Shown one piece after another: positions 26,965-35,966 of a DNA stretch of 64,000 nucleotides. Position 1 is the first letter of the stretch; every line of letters starts with the position of its first letter. The stretch comes from Formosa sp. Hel1_31_208 (GTDB taxonomy: Bacteria; Bacteroidota; Bacteroidia; Flavobacteriales; Flavobacteriaceae). The translations under genes and the position numbers were made by a program. The DNA lies in contig NZ_LT629733.1 in assembly GCF_900104785.1 (NCBI RefSeq), positions 962,501-1,026,500 on the forward strand. The letters are read 5' to 3'. Below the pieces are notes generated by a model, which was not told where the DNA came from, searched no databases, and worked only from the letters and a program-made list of their open reading frames with translations.

Positions 26965-27909
26965 ATGAATACAAAAACTTACGCAGGAATAGAAGACCAA
27001 TATTCTAAATTAGACAGTTCAAAAATTGTACTAATTCCAGTGCCTTATGATGGCACAAGCACATGGCAAAAAGGGGCAGATAAGGGGCCTCAAGCATTTT
27101 TAGATGCTTCTGAGAATATGGAGCTTTATGATATTGAAACTAAAACAGAAGCGTATAAACAAGGCGTGTTTTTAGTTGAACCTGTAACAGAAAATACATC
27201 GCCAGAACTCATGGTAGATGCTGTTCATCAAGTCGTTAAAACATATATCAAAAAGAACAAGTTTGTAACAACTTTTGGAGGTGAACATTCCATTTCTATT
27301 GGAACAATTAGAGCCTTTAATGAATGTTTCGATAATATAACAGTCTTACAGTTAGATGCACATGCCGATCTACGAAAAACCTATCAAGGCAGTAAATGTA
27401 ATCATGCTTGTGCATTGTATGAAGCAAGTCAATCGACAAACCTTATTCAAGTGGGAATTAGAAGCATGGATGTTATTGAAACCACGGTGATGGACCAAGA
27501 AAAAACTTATTTTGCTCATGACATGGCAGCAGATGATAGTTGGGTAGATTCAGCCATAGATCAAATGACAGAAAATGTTTATATCACGATAGATTTAGAT
27601 GTTTTTGACCCCTCAATCATGCCTTCAACAGGTACGCCAGAACCAGGTGGTTTATTGTGGTATGAAACATTAGATTTTTTACGTCAGGTTTTTGAAGAAA
27701 AAAATGTTATTGGATTTGATATTGTAGAATTGTGTCCAAACTTAAACGAAAAGTCATCAGATTTTTTAGCAGCAAAATTGTATTACAAAATGCTTAGTTA
27801 TAAATTTTTAAACGAAGAAGCAGACGACGATTTCGATAATAATTTTAATGATTCAAAAGGGAAATTTAATAAGTTTTCTAAATTCAATGACGACGATGAC
27901 AACTCATAA
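26965..27909 (+). CDS. speB: agmatinase (ureohydrolase)
   Basis: Mn-dependent enzyme that splits agmatine into putrescine and urea. 314 aa. All ureohydrolase motifs are present: GGEHSISIG, QLDAHADLR and TIDLDVFDPSIMPSTGTPEPGG supply the metal-binding His and Asp residues. The C-terminal 30 residues are an acidic, Asn-rich tail (EADDDFDNN) that is unusual for the family. The 3' end overlaps the start of the next gene by about 14 to 23 bases. Confidence 0.92.
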   Translation: MNTKTYAGIEDQYSKLDSSKIVLIPVPYDGTSTWQKGADKGPQAFLDASENMELYDIETKTEAYKQGVFLVEPVTENTSPELMVDAVHQVVKTYIKKNKFVTTFGGEHSISIGTIRAFNECFDNITVLQLDAHADLRKTYQGSKCNHACALYEASQSTNLIQVGIRSMDVIETTVMDQEKTYFAHDMAADDSWVDSAIDQMTENVYITIDLDVFDPSIMPSTGTPEPGGLLWYETLDFLRQVFEEKNVIGFDIVELCPNLNEKSSDFLAAKLYYKMLSYKFLNEEADDDFDNNFNDSKGKFNKFSKFNDDDDNS

Positions 27910-28873
27910 AGGACAAATTTCACAATTTATAGAAAAGTACTACCTACACTTTAATGCAGCAGCTTTGGTGGATGCAGCAAAAGGATATGAAGACCAATTG
28001 AACTCTGGTTCAAAAATGCTAGTCTCATTGGCAGGAGCCATGAGTACAGCAGAATTAGGCAAAATATTTGCAGAAATGATTCGTCAAGATAAAGTACATA
28101 TAGTATCCTGTACTGGTGCAAACCTTGAAGAAGATATCATGAATTTGGTGGCACATTCCCACTATAAACGAGTACCTAATTATCGTGATTTGACTGCTCA
28201 AGATGAATGGGATTTATTAGAAAAAGGACTAAACCGTGTTACTGATACTTGTATACCTGAAGAAGAAGCTTTCAGAAGAATACAAGAACATATTGTAAAA
28301 ATATGGATGGATGCTGAAGCTAAAGGCGAACGTTATTTGCCACATGAATACATGTACAAATTATTACTGTCTGGTGTTTTAGAAGAACACTATGAGATAG
28401 ATTTAAAAGATTCTTGGATGTATGCCGCAGCAGAGAAAAACTTACCAATCGTTTGCCCTGGGTGGGAAGATAGTACGATGGGAAATATTTTTGCAAGCTA
28501 TGTGCTTAAGGGCCAGTTAAAAGCAAGTACTATGAAATCTGGAATTGAATATATGACGTTTTTAGCCGATTGGTACACAGATAATTGTCAAAAAGGTATT
28601 GGATTTTTTCAAATTGGCGGAGGAATAGCTGGTGATTTTCCAATTTGTGTTGTACCCATGTTATACCAAGACATGGAACGAACAGACACACCGTTTTGGA
28701 GCTATTTTTGTCAGATAAGTGATTCAACAACAAGTTATGGTTCTTATTCTGGTGCTGTGCCCAATGAAAAAATTACTTGGGGAAAATTAGATATAAACAC
28801 ACCGAAATTTATCATAGAAAGTGATGCAACAATCGTAGCACCATTAATTTTTGCTTATCTCTTGGACATGTAA
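27887..28873 (+). CDS. deoxyhypusine synthase-like protein (probable homospermidine synthase)
   Basis: 328 aa from the ATG at 27887 (27896 is also possible). A member of the deoxyhypusine synthase fold: VSLAGAMSTAELGK, CPGWEDSTMG, GGGIAGDFP and SGAVPNEKITWGKL, the last carrying the Lys that forms the enzyme-substrate imine in deoxyhypusine synthase. Bacteria lack the eIF5A substrate, and bacterial homologues make homospermidine or related polyamines from putrescine and an aminobutyl donor. The position after speA and speB supports that role, which is my inference. The start lies inside the speB tail, so translation is coupled. Confidence 0.85.
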   Translation: MTTMTTHKGQISQFIEKYYLHFNAAALVDAAKGYEDQLNSGSKMLVSLAGAMSTAELGKIFAEMIRQDKVHIVSCTGANLEEDIMNLVAHSHYKRVPNYRDLTAQDEWDLLEKGLNRVTDTCIPEEEAFRRIQEHIVKIWMDAEAKGERYLPHEYMYKLLLSGVLEEHYEIDLKDSWMYAAAEKNLPIVCPGWEDSTMGNIFASYVLKGQLKASTMKSGIEYMTFLADWYTDNCQKGIGFFQIGGGIAGDFPICVVPMLYQDMERTDTPFWSYFCQISDSTTSYGSYSGAVPNEKITWGKLDINTPKFIIESDATIVAPLIFAYLLDM

Positions 28874-30402
28874 TGGAAGATCATAAAATTGAAAATATAG
28901 AGTTAAAGTATTTAACGGTTGATGATTTTGAAGAATTAAAATCGGCAACTTTAGAGTCCTATGGAGGTGGGCTTAATTCCTATTGGAAAAAGCACCACAT
29001 AGAAGATTTAACTTCTATGTTTCCTGAAGGGCAAGTAATCATAAAAATAGATGGTGATATAGCGGGATGTGCATTATCTCTCATCGTAGATTATGATACT
29101 ATTGATGATGAACATACTTATGAGGATATTATTGGAGGGGAATCTTTTAAAAACCACCATCCTGATGGAGATGTGCTTTATGGAATTGATGTATTCATAA
29201 AACCGCAATACAGAGGCTTACGCTTAGGTAGACGACTATATGATTACCGAAAAGAAGTTTGTGAAAACCTAAACCTAAAAGGAATTGTATTTGGAGGAAG
29301 AATGCCAAATTATCATAAACACAAGCAGTTTACTCCTAAAGAATATATTGAAAAGGTGAAACGCAAGGAAATTCATGACCCCGTTTTAAATTTTCAAATT
29401 TCAAATGATTTTCATCCGGTTCGGGTTTTAAAAGGTTACTTAGAAGGCGATACTGATTCAAATGAATATGCAGTATTGATGGAATGGGATAATATCTATT
29501 ATACTAAGAAAAGCCGCAAAGCGAGTAGTGTGAAAACAGTCGTTAGGCTAGGTCTAATACAATGGCAAATGCGTACATATAATAGTTTGGACGAATTGAT
29601 GCAGCAGGTAGAGTATTTTGTAGATAGTGTAGCAGCTTATAGATCTGACTTTGCCTTATTTCCAGAGTTTTTTAATGCACCATTAATGGCGAAGTATAAC
29701 CATATGCATGAACCAGATGCCATTAGAGAATTAGCAAAATATACCAAGATTATTGTTGAAAAAATGCAGCAATTATCAATTTCATATAACATCAATATTA
29801 TTACTGGTAGTATGCCAGAGCTTATCGATGATAAATTATTTAATGTGGGGTATTTATGTCGCAGAGATGGGAGTTCAGAGCGTTACGAAAAAATACATGT
29901 AACACCAGATGAGGCTAAAGTATGGGGAATGCAGCGTGGACATAAATTGAAGACTTTTGAAACCGATGCTGGGAAAATTGGAATATTGATTTGTTATGAT
30001 TCTGAGTTTCCAGAATTATCAAGATTGTTATCAGATGAAGGAATGGATATCTTATTTGTCCCCTTTTTAACCGACACCCAAAATGGATATTCAAGAGTGC
30101 GCTTGTGCGCGCAAGCACGAGCTATTGAAAATGAATGCTATGTTGCAATTGCAGGAAGTGTAGGTAATTTACCAAATGTAAACAATATGGATATCCAGTA
30201 TGCTCAGTCTGCTGTATTTACGCCTTGTGATTTTTCATTTCCAAGTAATGGTATAAAAGCTGAGGCTACAACAAATACAGAAATGATTTTGGTTGCAGAT
30301 GTTGATTTGAGTTTGTTAAGAGAATTACATTCTTTTGGTGCAGTTAAAAATTTAAAAGACAGAAGAAAAGATATGTATGACGTTATACGTGTAGAAAAAT
30401 AA
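28873..30402 (+). CDS. GNAT acetyltransferase / carbon-nitrogen hydrolase fusion
   Basis: 509 aa, two enzymes in one chain. Residues 1-210 are a GNAT domain (GIDVFIKPQYRGLRLGRRLYDYR is the acetyl-CoA loop). Residues 222-509 are a nitrilase-family amidase with Glu in LFPEFFNAP, Lys in YEKIHVTPDE and Cys in ILICYDSEFPE, all three triad residues. The fusion is known in many Bacteroidota, but its reaction is not established. Placed last in the polyamine operon, with its ATG sharing one base with the preceding stop, it could acetylate and deacylate polyamines or agmatine derivatives; this is inference. Confidence 0.87.
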   Translation: MEDHKIENIELKYLTVDDFEELKSATLESYGGGLNSYWKKHHIEDLTSMFPEGQVIIKIDGDIAGCALSLIVDYDTIDDEHTYEDIIGGESFKNHHPDGDVLYGIDVFIKPQYRGLRLGRRLYDYRKEVCENLNLKGIVFGGRMPNYHKHKQFTPKEYIEKVKRKEIHDPVLNFQISNDFHPVRVLKGYLEGDTDSNEYAVLMEWDNIYYTKKSRKASSVKTVVRLGLIQWQMRTYNSLDELMQQVEYFVDSVAAYRSDFALFPEFFNAPLMAKYNHMHEPDAIRELAKYTKIIVEKMQQLSISYNINIITGSMPELIDDKLFNVGYLCRRDGSSERYEKIHVTPDEAKVWGMQRGHKLKTFETDAGKIGILICYDSEFPELSRLLSDEGMDILFVPFLTDTQNGYSRVRLCAQARAIENECYVAIAGSVGNLPNVNNMDIQYAQSAVFTPCDFSFPSNGIKAEATTNTEMILVADVDLSLLRELHSFGAVKNLKDRRKDMYDVIRVEK

Positions 30403-30442
30403 ATACTATCTTTAAACTTAATTAGCTTCAATTATTAAAAAA

Positions 30443-30757
30443 ATGAAACATAAAGACGCAAACTTAAAACGAGTTATCGTTGATTTTAAAAAACTAACGC
30501 CTGAAATATTAGCTTTGCTAGTAGAGAAGTATCCCGATGGATATGATGATGCTCACATTATCACTTTCAAAAATGCCAATAATGAAATTGTTGAAGCTGT
30601 TGAAGTAACTACGGAAGACACCAAGTATCTTGTTAAAGTAAGTACCAAACTCTCTATAACAATGGAAAATTATGACGAAGATGATTACGAAGAATTTGAA
30701 GATGATGATCCAGAAGCAGTTCAAGATCCCGAACTAGAAGTAGATGATGACGACTAA
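30443..30757 (+). CDS. small conserved acidic protein
   Basis: 104 aa. Residues 1-75 form a compact alternating pattern (VIVDFKKLTPEILALLVEKYPDGYDDAHII). The last 30 are almost entirely Asp and Glu. Relatives in Flavobacteriaceae are often labelled DNA primase, but no primase motif is visible and I do not support that name. The acidic tail suggests binding to basic partners such as ribosomal proteins or DNA-binding proteins. It follows the polyamine operon by 40 bases and ends at a strong terminator. Confidence 0.75.
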   Translation: MKHKDANLKRVIVDFKKLTPEILALLVEKYPDGYDDAHIITFKNANNEIVEAVEVTTEDTKYLVKVSTKLSITMENYDEDDYEEFEDDDPEAVQDPELEVDDDD

Positions 30758-30776
30758 ACTTATTTAAATAAAAATT

Positions 30777-30804
30777 AAGCCAATTCTTTTGAGTTGGCTT
30801 TTTT
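30777..30804. terminator. bidirectional terminator
   Basis: AAGCCAA (30777-30783) pairs with TTGGCTT (30794-30800), followed by a T run, between convergent genes. An A-rich stretch on the left lets it serve the minus strand too. Confidence 0.8.
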
Positions 30805-30805
30805 A

Positions 30806-32164
30806 TTAGTGTTTTATGCGTTTCTGTATGAATATTTCCCAAAATAGAGCAGCATAGACAACGCTATATTCAATCGCAATAATCCAGAGGTTTTCAGATT
30901 TATCAGCTTTATTGAGGTGGAGGTATGATAAGTAACTTAGTATAATTACAAAACTCCATACTAAGGGAAATTTATAATTAGTAAATACATTTAAAATGAG
31001 TAGCGTTGCCAAATACCAAGGATGCACTGTTGTACTCAAAAACAGATAAAATGTAAACGCCAAAAGCATAGTCGTGATCAATTTCTTGGTATCTATACGA
31101 TTTCGGAAAAGCGCTAATCCCATCACAAATAAAAACACTAAAATAGCCAAGATTTTTCCAATACTGGCAATTTCATTATACCCTCTAAATAAATAACCAA
31201 TTTCACGTGCTATATAATAAATGCTCGCATTGAATTCAAAATTTTGAAACCAAAGTCCGATGGTTTTTGCATAGTTGTTTACAAATGCGAAAGAAAAGAA
31301 TGGCGCAAATAGTAGGAGTGTTGCAATACCAACAATACCATAAAATAAGACTAGTTTTTTTAGATCGTATGTTTCCGAAGCCCCCTTTTTAAAGTACTTA
31401 AATAATAAAGGTAAAAACAGTAATGGAATGAGTTTTACTGAAATTGATAAAGCAAAAATTAGAGCGGCCCATTTCCATTTTCCAAGGTGTAGAAGATATA
31501 TACTCCAGACTAAAAAGAAAATCATAACACCTTCAAAATGAAGGTTGCCGGTGAGTTCAATAATAATTAACGGGTTTAATAAAAACCAAAAGATGTTCTT
31601 TACAGGAATATTTAGTCGTTCAAGTAATCGTTTTCCAAAGAAAAACGTTCCGAAATCAGCAGTGATAATTAGTAATCGTAACACGATTACGGAACCTGAA
31701 ATACTATACCCAGAAAAAAGTCCAGCTATAACAAAGCACAATTGATTTATTGGTGGGTAATTGGTAAAATGACTGCCATTAAGTTGTCCCATTCCGGCAT
31801 ATAATTCTTTAGCTTGAGCAACTGGAAATTCACCCGACAGCATGAATGATTCTGGAGTGTAGAGATAAGGATTAAAACATTCTAGAATCATGCGGCCATC
31901 CCAAATAAAGCGATAAAAATCTTGAGATAGGTTGGGAATCGCTAAGATGAAAATAGCTCGTGATAAAAAGGCGATAAGGGTTAAGAATTTAATATTCTTG
32001 TTGGCATACTTTAAAAGCAACAAAACGATTAAAAACAAAAAAGAATAAAGCACAACGAGTTTCGTATACTCGGTTCTTACCAGATTATATGCGAAATACC
32101 AATAAAGAAATAGGCTAACAAAAGTAAGCAACAACGGAACCTTATAAAGTTTCCAGAACTGCAT
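30806..32164 (-). CDS. integral membrane glycosyltransferase (polyprenol-phosphate-mannose-dependent type)
   Basis: 452 aa with about 12 to 13 hydrophobic helices. The loop after the second helix pair carries DFYRFIWDGRMILECFNPY, the pattern of GT-C enzymes of the GT87/MptA-B group that take sugar from a polyprenyl phosphate donor; HPWYL and SVKLIPLLFLPL are further family marks. It shares one base with the upstream gene of the operon (32164). A role as a mannosyltransferase is inferred from family and from the DPM1-like gene two places upstream. Confidence 0.75.
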   Translation of the reverse strand: MQFWKLYKVPLLLTFVSLFLYWYFAYNLVRTEYTKLVVLYSFLFLIVLLLLKYANKNIKFLTLIAFLSRAIFILAIPNLSQDFYRFIWDGRMILECFNPYLYTPESFMLSGEFPVAQAKELYAGMGQLNGSHFTNYPPINQLCFVIAGLFSGYSISGSVIVLRLLIITADFGTFFFGKRLLERLNIPVKNIFWFLLNPLIIIELTGNLHFEGVMIFFLVWSIYLLHLGKWKWAALIFALSISVKLIPLLFLPLLFKYFKKGASETYDLKKLVLFYGIVGIATLLLFAPFFSFAFVNNYAKTIGLWFQNFEFNASIYYIAREIGYLFRGYNEIASIGKILAILVFLFVMGLALFRNRIDTKKLITTMLLAFTFYLFLSTTVHPWYLATLLILNVFTNYKFPLVWSFVIILSYLSYLHLNKADKSENLWIIAIEYSVVYAALFWEIFIQKRIKH

Positions 32165-33654
32165 TACATTTTAGATGAGATCGATTTGAAAAATACATAG
32201 CCGAAGCCTAAAAACAGCATCAAGTGAAAAGGAAACAATCCAAAATCACCACCTTGATCACCAACAACAAAGGCACTGTATAACCCAAAGGCAAAATACA
32301 GCATTAATAGGCCTTCAACAATCACATTGAGCGATAGTTTTTTTCGTAAGTATTTGTTGCCTTTCCAAGAATCCTTTATGGTACTAATATTAAATTTTGG
32401 CGTTCTTACAAATTCACTGCGCTTACCAATATGACCTTCAATAACTGCGATAGAGTTGTGAAGTGAAAAACCCATAGCTATTGAAAAGAAGGTGAAGAAC
32501 ATGGCGATATAACCAAAGAATTTTTTAAATCCACCACCATAGATCTGTTTGTACATAAACCAATAACAAACAAAGAAAATGATAGTACTCATTACGAAGA
32601 AACTCATAAAGTAGAAGTAAAATCGTAAATGTGCATACTCGTTTTTAATATATAACATCGGAATGCTCAATACCGCAACTATAAAAATACTTAAGAACAT
32701 CGTACTATTGAGCAAATGCAGTAAACCGTGGATTTTAGTTTTAGCTGAAATATTCTTTGATTTGATAACGCGCCATAACATTTTTCTGAAATTCTCTGCA
32801 CCACCTTTATTCCAACGGAATTGCTGTGAACGCGCAGCACTTATTACTACAGGTAATTCTGCAGGGGTTTCTACGTTTTCTAAATACTTGAATTTCCACT
32901 TTTTAAGCTGTGCTCTGTAGCTTAAATCTAAATCCTCAGTCAAGGTGTCGCCTTCCCAATTTCCTGCATCTATAATGCATGTCTTACGCCAAACACCAGC
33001 AGTACCGTTAAAGTTGATAAAGTGGCCTTTGCTATTGCGTCCAACCTGTTCTAATGTAAAATGCGCATCTAATGCAAAAGCTTGTATTTTAGTAAGTATC
33101 GAATAATTTCTGTTGATGTGTCCCCAACGTGTTTGAACTACACCAATTTGTTCATCTTTAAAATATGGAATGGTGCTTTTTAACCAGTTTTTCTTCGGAA
33201 GAAAATCGGCATCAAAAATAGCAATGAATTCACCTTTTGCAACTTTTAGTCCTTCTTTAAGTGCTCCTGCTTTAAAGCCAGTTCTATCCGTTCTTGTAAT
33301 ATGTTTGATGTCAAGGCCTTTACTTTTTAATGCTTTAATATGCCTGCGAGTGGTTTCAATAGTTTCATCTGTAGAATCATCTAGGACTTGAATTTCTAAT
33401 TTATCTGAAGGATAATCGAGAAGTGCGATATTGTCAAGAAGTCGTTCCATAACGTACATTTCGTTATAAACTGGCAGCTGTATGGTTACCAAAGGAACTT
33501 CGTCAGGATTCGACAAATCAAAAGTCTCACAAGTTTTATCTGTTTTTTTTGATGACAGATAATTATAAAGCAGATTTAGCTGAGCTAATGCGTACATGAA
33601 AATAAGCAAGATAGCTATGGTATAAATGACAATTATAACCGTTTCAAGAATCAT
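32164..33654 (-). CDS. processive family 2 glycosyltransferase (cellulose-synthase-like)
   Basis: 496 aa, inner membrane. A hydrophobic helix at 1-25 and several helices after residue 310 flank a GT-A catalytic domain: VTIQLPVYNE, LDDSTDET, AIFDADFLP (DxD), GTLTEDLDLSYRAQ (base Asp) and QQFRWNKGG, the QxxRW signature of enzymes that build beta-linked polymers or glycolipids. The sugar is not known; cellulose, mannan and glucosylceramide synthases share these motifs. It overlaps its neighbours by 1 and 4 bases. Confidence 0.83.
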   Translation of the reverse strand: MILETVIIVIYTIAILLIFMYALAQLNLLYNYLSSKKTDKTCETFDLSNPDEVPLVTIQLPVYNEMYVMERLLDNIALLDYPSDKLEIQVLDDSTDETIETTRRHIKALKSKGLDIKHITRTDRTGFKAGALKEGLKVAKGEFIAIFDADFLPKKNWLKSTIPYFKDEQIGVVQTRWGHINRNYSILTKIQAFALDAHFTLEQVGRNSKGHFINFNGTAGVWRKTCIIDAGNWEGDTLTEDLDLSYRAQLKKWKFKYLENVETPAELPVVISAARSQQFRWNKGGAENFRKMLWRVIKSKNISAKTKIHGLLHLLNSTMFLSIFIVAVLSIPMLYIKNEYAHLRFYFYFMSFFVMSTIIFFVCYWFMYKQIYGGGFKKFFGYIAMFFTFFSIAMGFSLHNSIAVIEGHIGKRSEFVRTPKFNISTIKDSWKGNKYLRKKLSLNVIVEGLLMLYFAFGLYSAFVVGDQGGDFGLFPFHLMLFLGFGYVFFKSISSKM

Positions 33655-34343
33655 GTTTTAAAACTATATTTAAATATCCAACCTAGGATTTTTACGCCTG
33701 CAAATATAGCACCTTTTACCGTACCTGAAACTTTTGAGACACCTATTCTATTTCGGTAATTTACAGGAACTTCGGTATAGCTTAGTTTTTGACGCAAGGC
33801 TTTAAGTTGCATTTCTATCGTCCAACCATAGGTTTTGTCTTGCATATTAAGCTGTAGTAACTTATTGTATTTTATCGCTCGAAAAGGTCCCAAGTCACTA
33901 AATTTGGCTTTAAACAAAATCGCCATGAGGGAGGTTGCTAGCCAATTTCCGAAGATTTGAGGAAGGGTCATCGATCCTTTTTCTCTTAATCGTTTGACTC
34001 TTGACCCAATGACAAAATCGAGATTTTCATCTCGTATTGGTGCAACAATTTTAACTAATTCTTCGGGATAGTCACTGTAATCACCATCTAGAAATACAAC
34101 AATATCAGGCAGGTCTTTGAGTTTTGAAATATAATCCATGCCCTTTAAACACGCATAGCCATAACCTTTGTTAGCTTCTTTAAGTACAGTGGCTCCTGCA
34201 TTCTTTGCGTTTATTTCAGTATCATCAGTCGAGTTATTACTAACCACAATGATTTCATTGACAATATCAGGGATATCTCCAATAACATGTGCGATGGAAT
34301 CTGCTTCGTTATAAGCAGGTATGATGACTTTAATATGGGTCAT
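33651..34343 (-). CDS. family 2 glycosyltransferase (dolichyl-phosphate-mannose synthase-like)
   Basis: 230 aa, GT-A fold without transmembrane helices. KVIIPAYNEADSI starts the domain, then VVSNNSTDDTEINAK, GYGYACLKGMDY, VVFLDGDYSDYPEEL (DxD) and a GWTIEMQLKAL acceptor region, close to DPM1-type enzymes that load mannose or glucose onto polyprenyl phosphate. The membrane GT-C gene downstream would use such a donor. First of three overlapping glycosyltransferase genes. Confidence 0.82.
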   Translation of the reverse strand: MTHIKVIIPAYNEADSIAHVIGDIPDIVNEIIVVSNNSTDDTEINAKNAGATVLKEANKGYGYACLKGMDYISKLKDLPDIVVFLDGDYSDYPEELVKIVAPIRDENLDFVIGSRVKRLREKGSMTLPQIFGNWLATSLMAILFKAKFSDLGPFRAIKYNKLLQLNMQDKTYGWTIEMQLKALRQKLSYTEVPVNYRNRIGVSKVSGTVKGAIFAGVKILGWIFKYSFKT

Positions 34344-34376
34344 TTAGTTCATTTCAAGTTGCAAAAATACAACTTC

Positions 34377-35966
34377 TTAGTTCTCATTTACTAATTTCAT
34401 AAGATCAACATCATTTCCTAGAAGCACTTCATTTGGATTGATTCGTCCTTTCATAGTGTCATTCTCTAATTTTAATACACCTCTCGGGCAAACGGCTGAG
34501 CATATACCACAACCTACACAACTAGAACGGACGATATTTTCTCCTTTTTGAGCATAAGCTCGAACATCAATTCCCATTTCACAGTAGGTAGAACAATTCC
34601 CGCATGATATACATTGTCCGCCATTGGTCGTAATTCTAAAACGTGAGAACATCCGTTGTTGGAACCCAAGGATCGCTGCCATAGGGCATCCAAATCTGCA
34701 CCATACCCGATTTCCGAAGATTGGGTAAAAGCCTGTTCCAATAACTCCAGAGAAAATAGCTCCTATAAGAAAGCCATAAGTTACTCTTAAAGTTTCAGCC
34801 TTGAATATAAAGAGTTTTGTTTCTGAGCTGAAGAGATGAATTCCAATTAATACCATGATGATTACAAAGTATCCAATAGCACCATATATGGCGTCTTTAC
34901 CTAATTCATGGCTTTTAAAGATCATGGTAAGAGCAAAAACAAGCGTTAAAAAACCAGCAACTGAAAACAAAAACGCATCACGTGTGAGCCAGTATTTATT
35001 TGGATCATAACCCAAATAGGTATAGATCACTGCTGTGGTCATCAAAACAACAAATACTAGAACACTGTGAATCACCCAACGCTCAATCTTCCATGCAGAT
35101 TGGCTTTTGTCACTTAACTGTCTAAAAGAATCACCTGCTGTTTCAGCCAATCCACCGCAGCCACAAACCCAAGAACAGTACCAGCGTTTGCCAAATTTGA
35201 AAGTTAAAATTGGTGTAATCACAAAAACAGATAGGAGACCAAAAATGAGCATGGCCATTCCAATAGTGCCGCCATTGATAAATGAGTTAATACGATATTG
35301 CTCAAAGTTATAGTAGTTGAGAGGCCATACACTTTTGAGATCATAATAAGGTAAATCTGAATTCATGACGTACATAAATTCTGGAATTAAAAAGGCAAAG
35401 GCCAATTGAAAGAACATTACTGAAATGGTTCTGATTTGCTCATAGCGATTATGGCGATATTTCAAAATAAACTTATAGCCAAAAGCCAAGATTGCGATAG
35501 TATATAGGGCGCCGTATACAAACCATTGGCTTGCAGGCCTACCGCTTAAAAGTTGACTTAACGGATCAAAAAGGGCTATTAAACCTGTGTTTTCCGCACC
35601 ATCTGTTGCAGTTCCTAGCAATTCTTCATAAAAGTATAATACAATATAAAATGCTGTAAGTACAATGCCGGTAATCCACCCTAAGGTGCCTCTTGATGAA
35701 ATCGATTTGAACCATACGCCATCATTTTTAATGCCTTTTAATTTGGTCAGATAAACATCATTAGCGAATATGACTGTTCCTACCGCGATTAATGCAAGAG
35801 AAATGATAAGAAATATAGAAGCATTAGGTAGTTTAATATTGAAAAGTGCGAGTACTAAAATAAATAGTCCAATAACACCTAATCCGACGGCTAGTTTTTG
35901 TTTTGCAGATAAGTCTTGTGCATCAGGTTTGGCCAAAGACATACTAGGATTTAATTTATTACTCAT
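34377..35966 (-). CDS. membrane 4Fe-4S polyferredoxin (NapH/CcoG-like)
   Basis: 529 aa with about ten hydrophobic helices. Two Cys motifs of the NapH/NosR type occur in loops (WCSWVCGCGG and WCRFGCPMA). Two classic 4Fe-4S ferredoxin motifs follow near the C-terminus (CISCGNCSTYCEMG and CVGCGICSAVCPRG). Such proteins carry electrons across or along the inner membrane. The partner is probably the FAD oxidoreductase, whose gene overlaps this one by 4 bases. No nitrate or nitrous-oxide reductase gene is nearby, so the terminal acceptor is unknown. Confidence 0.82.
   Translation of the reverse strand: MSNKLNPSMSLAKPDAQDLSAKQKLAVGLGVIGLFILVLALFNIKLPNASIFLIISLALIAVGTVIFANDVYLTKLKGIKNDGVWFKSISSRGTLGWITGIVLTAFYIVLYFYEELLGTATDGAENTGLIALFDPLSQLLSGRPASQWFVYGALYTIAILAFGYKFILKYRHNRYEQIRTISVMFFQLAFAFLIPEFMYVMNSDLPYYDLKSVWPLNYYNFEQYRINSFINGGTIGMAMLIFGLLSVFVITPILTFKFGKRWYCSWVCGCGGLAETAGDSFRQLSDKSQSAWKIERWVIHSVLVFVVLMTTAVIYTYLGYDPNKYWLTRDAFLFSVAGFLTLVFALTMIFKSHELGKDAIYGAIGYFVIIMVLIGIHLFSSETKLFIFKAETLRVTYGFLIGAIFSGVIGTGFYPIFGNRVWCRFGCPMAAILGFQQRMFSRFRITTNGGQCISCGNCSTYCEMGIDVRAYAQKGENIVRSSCVGCGICSAVCPRGVLKLENDTMKGRINPNEVLLGNDVDLMKLVNEN

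Noticed and set aside
30443..30757. DNA primase
   Set aside because: A name sometimes used for this small acidic protein, but 104 aa with an Asp/Glu tail and no primase motif do not support it.
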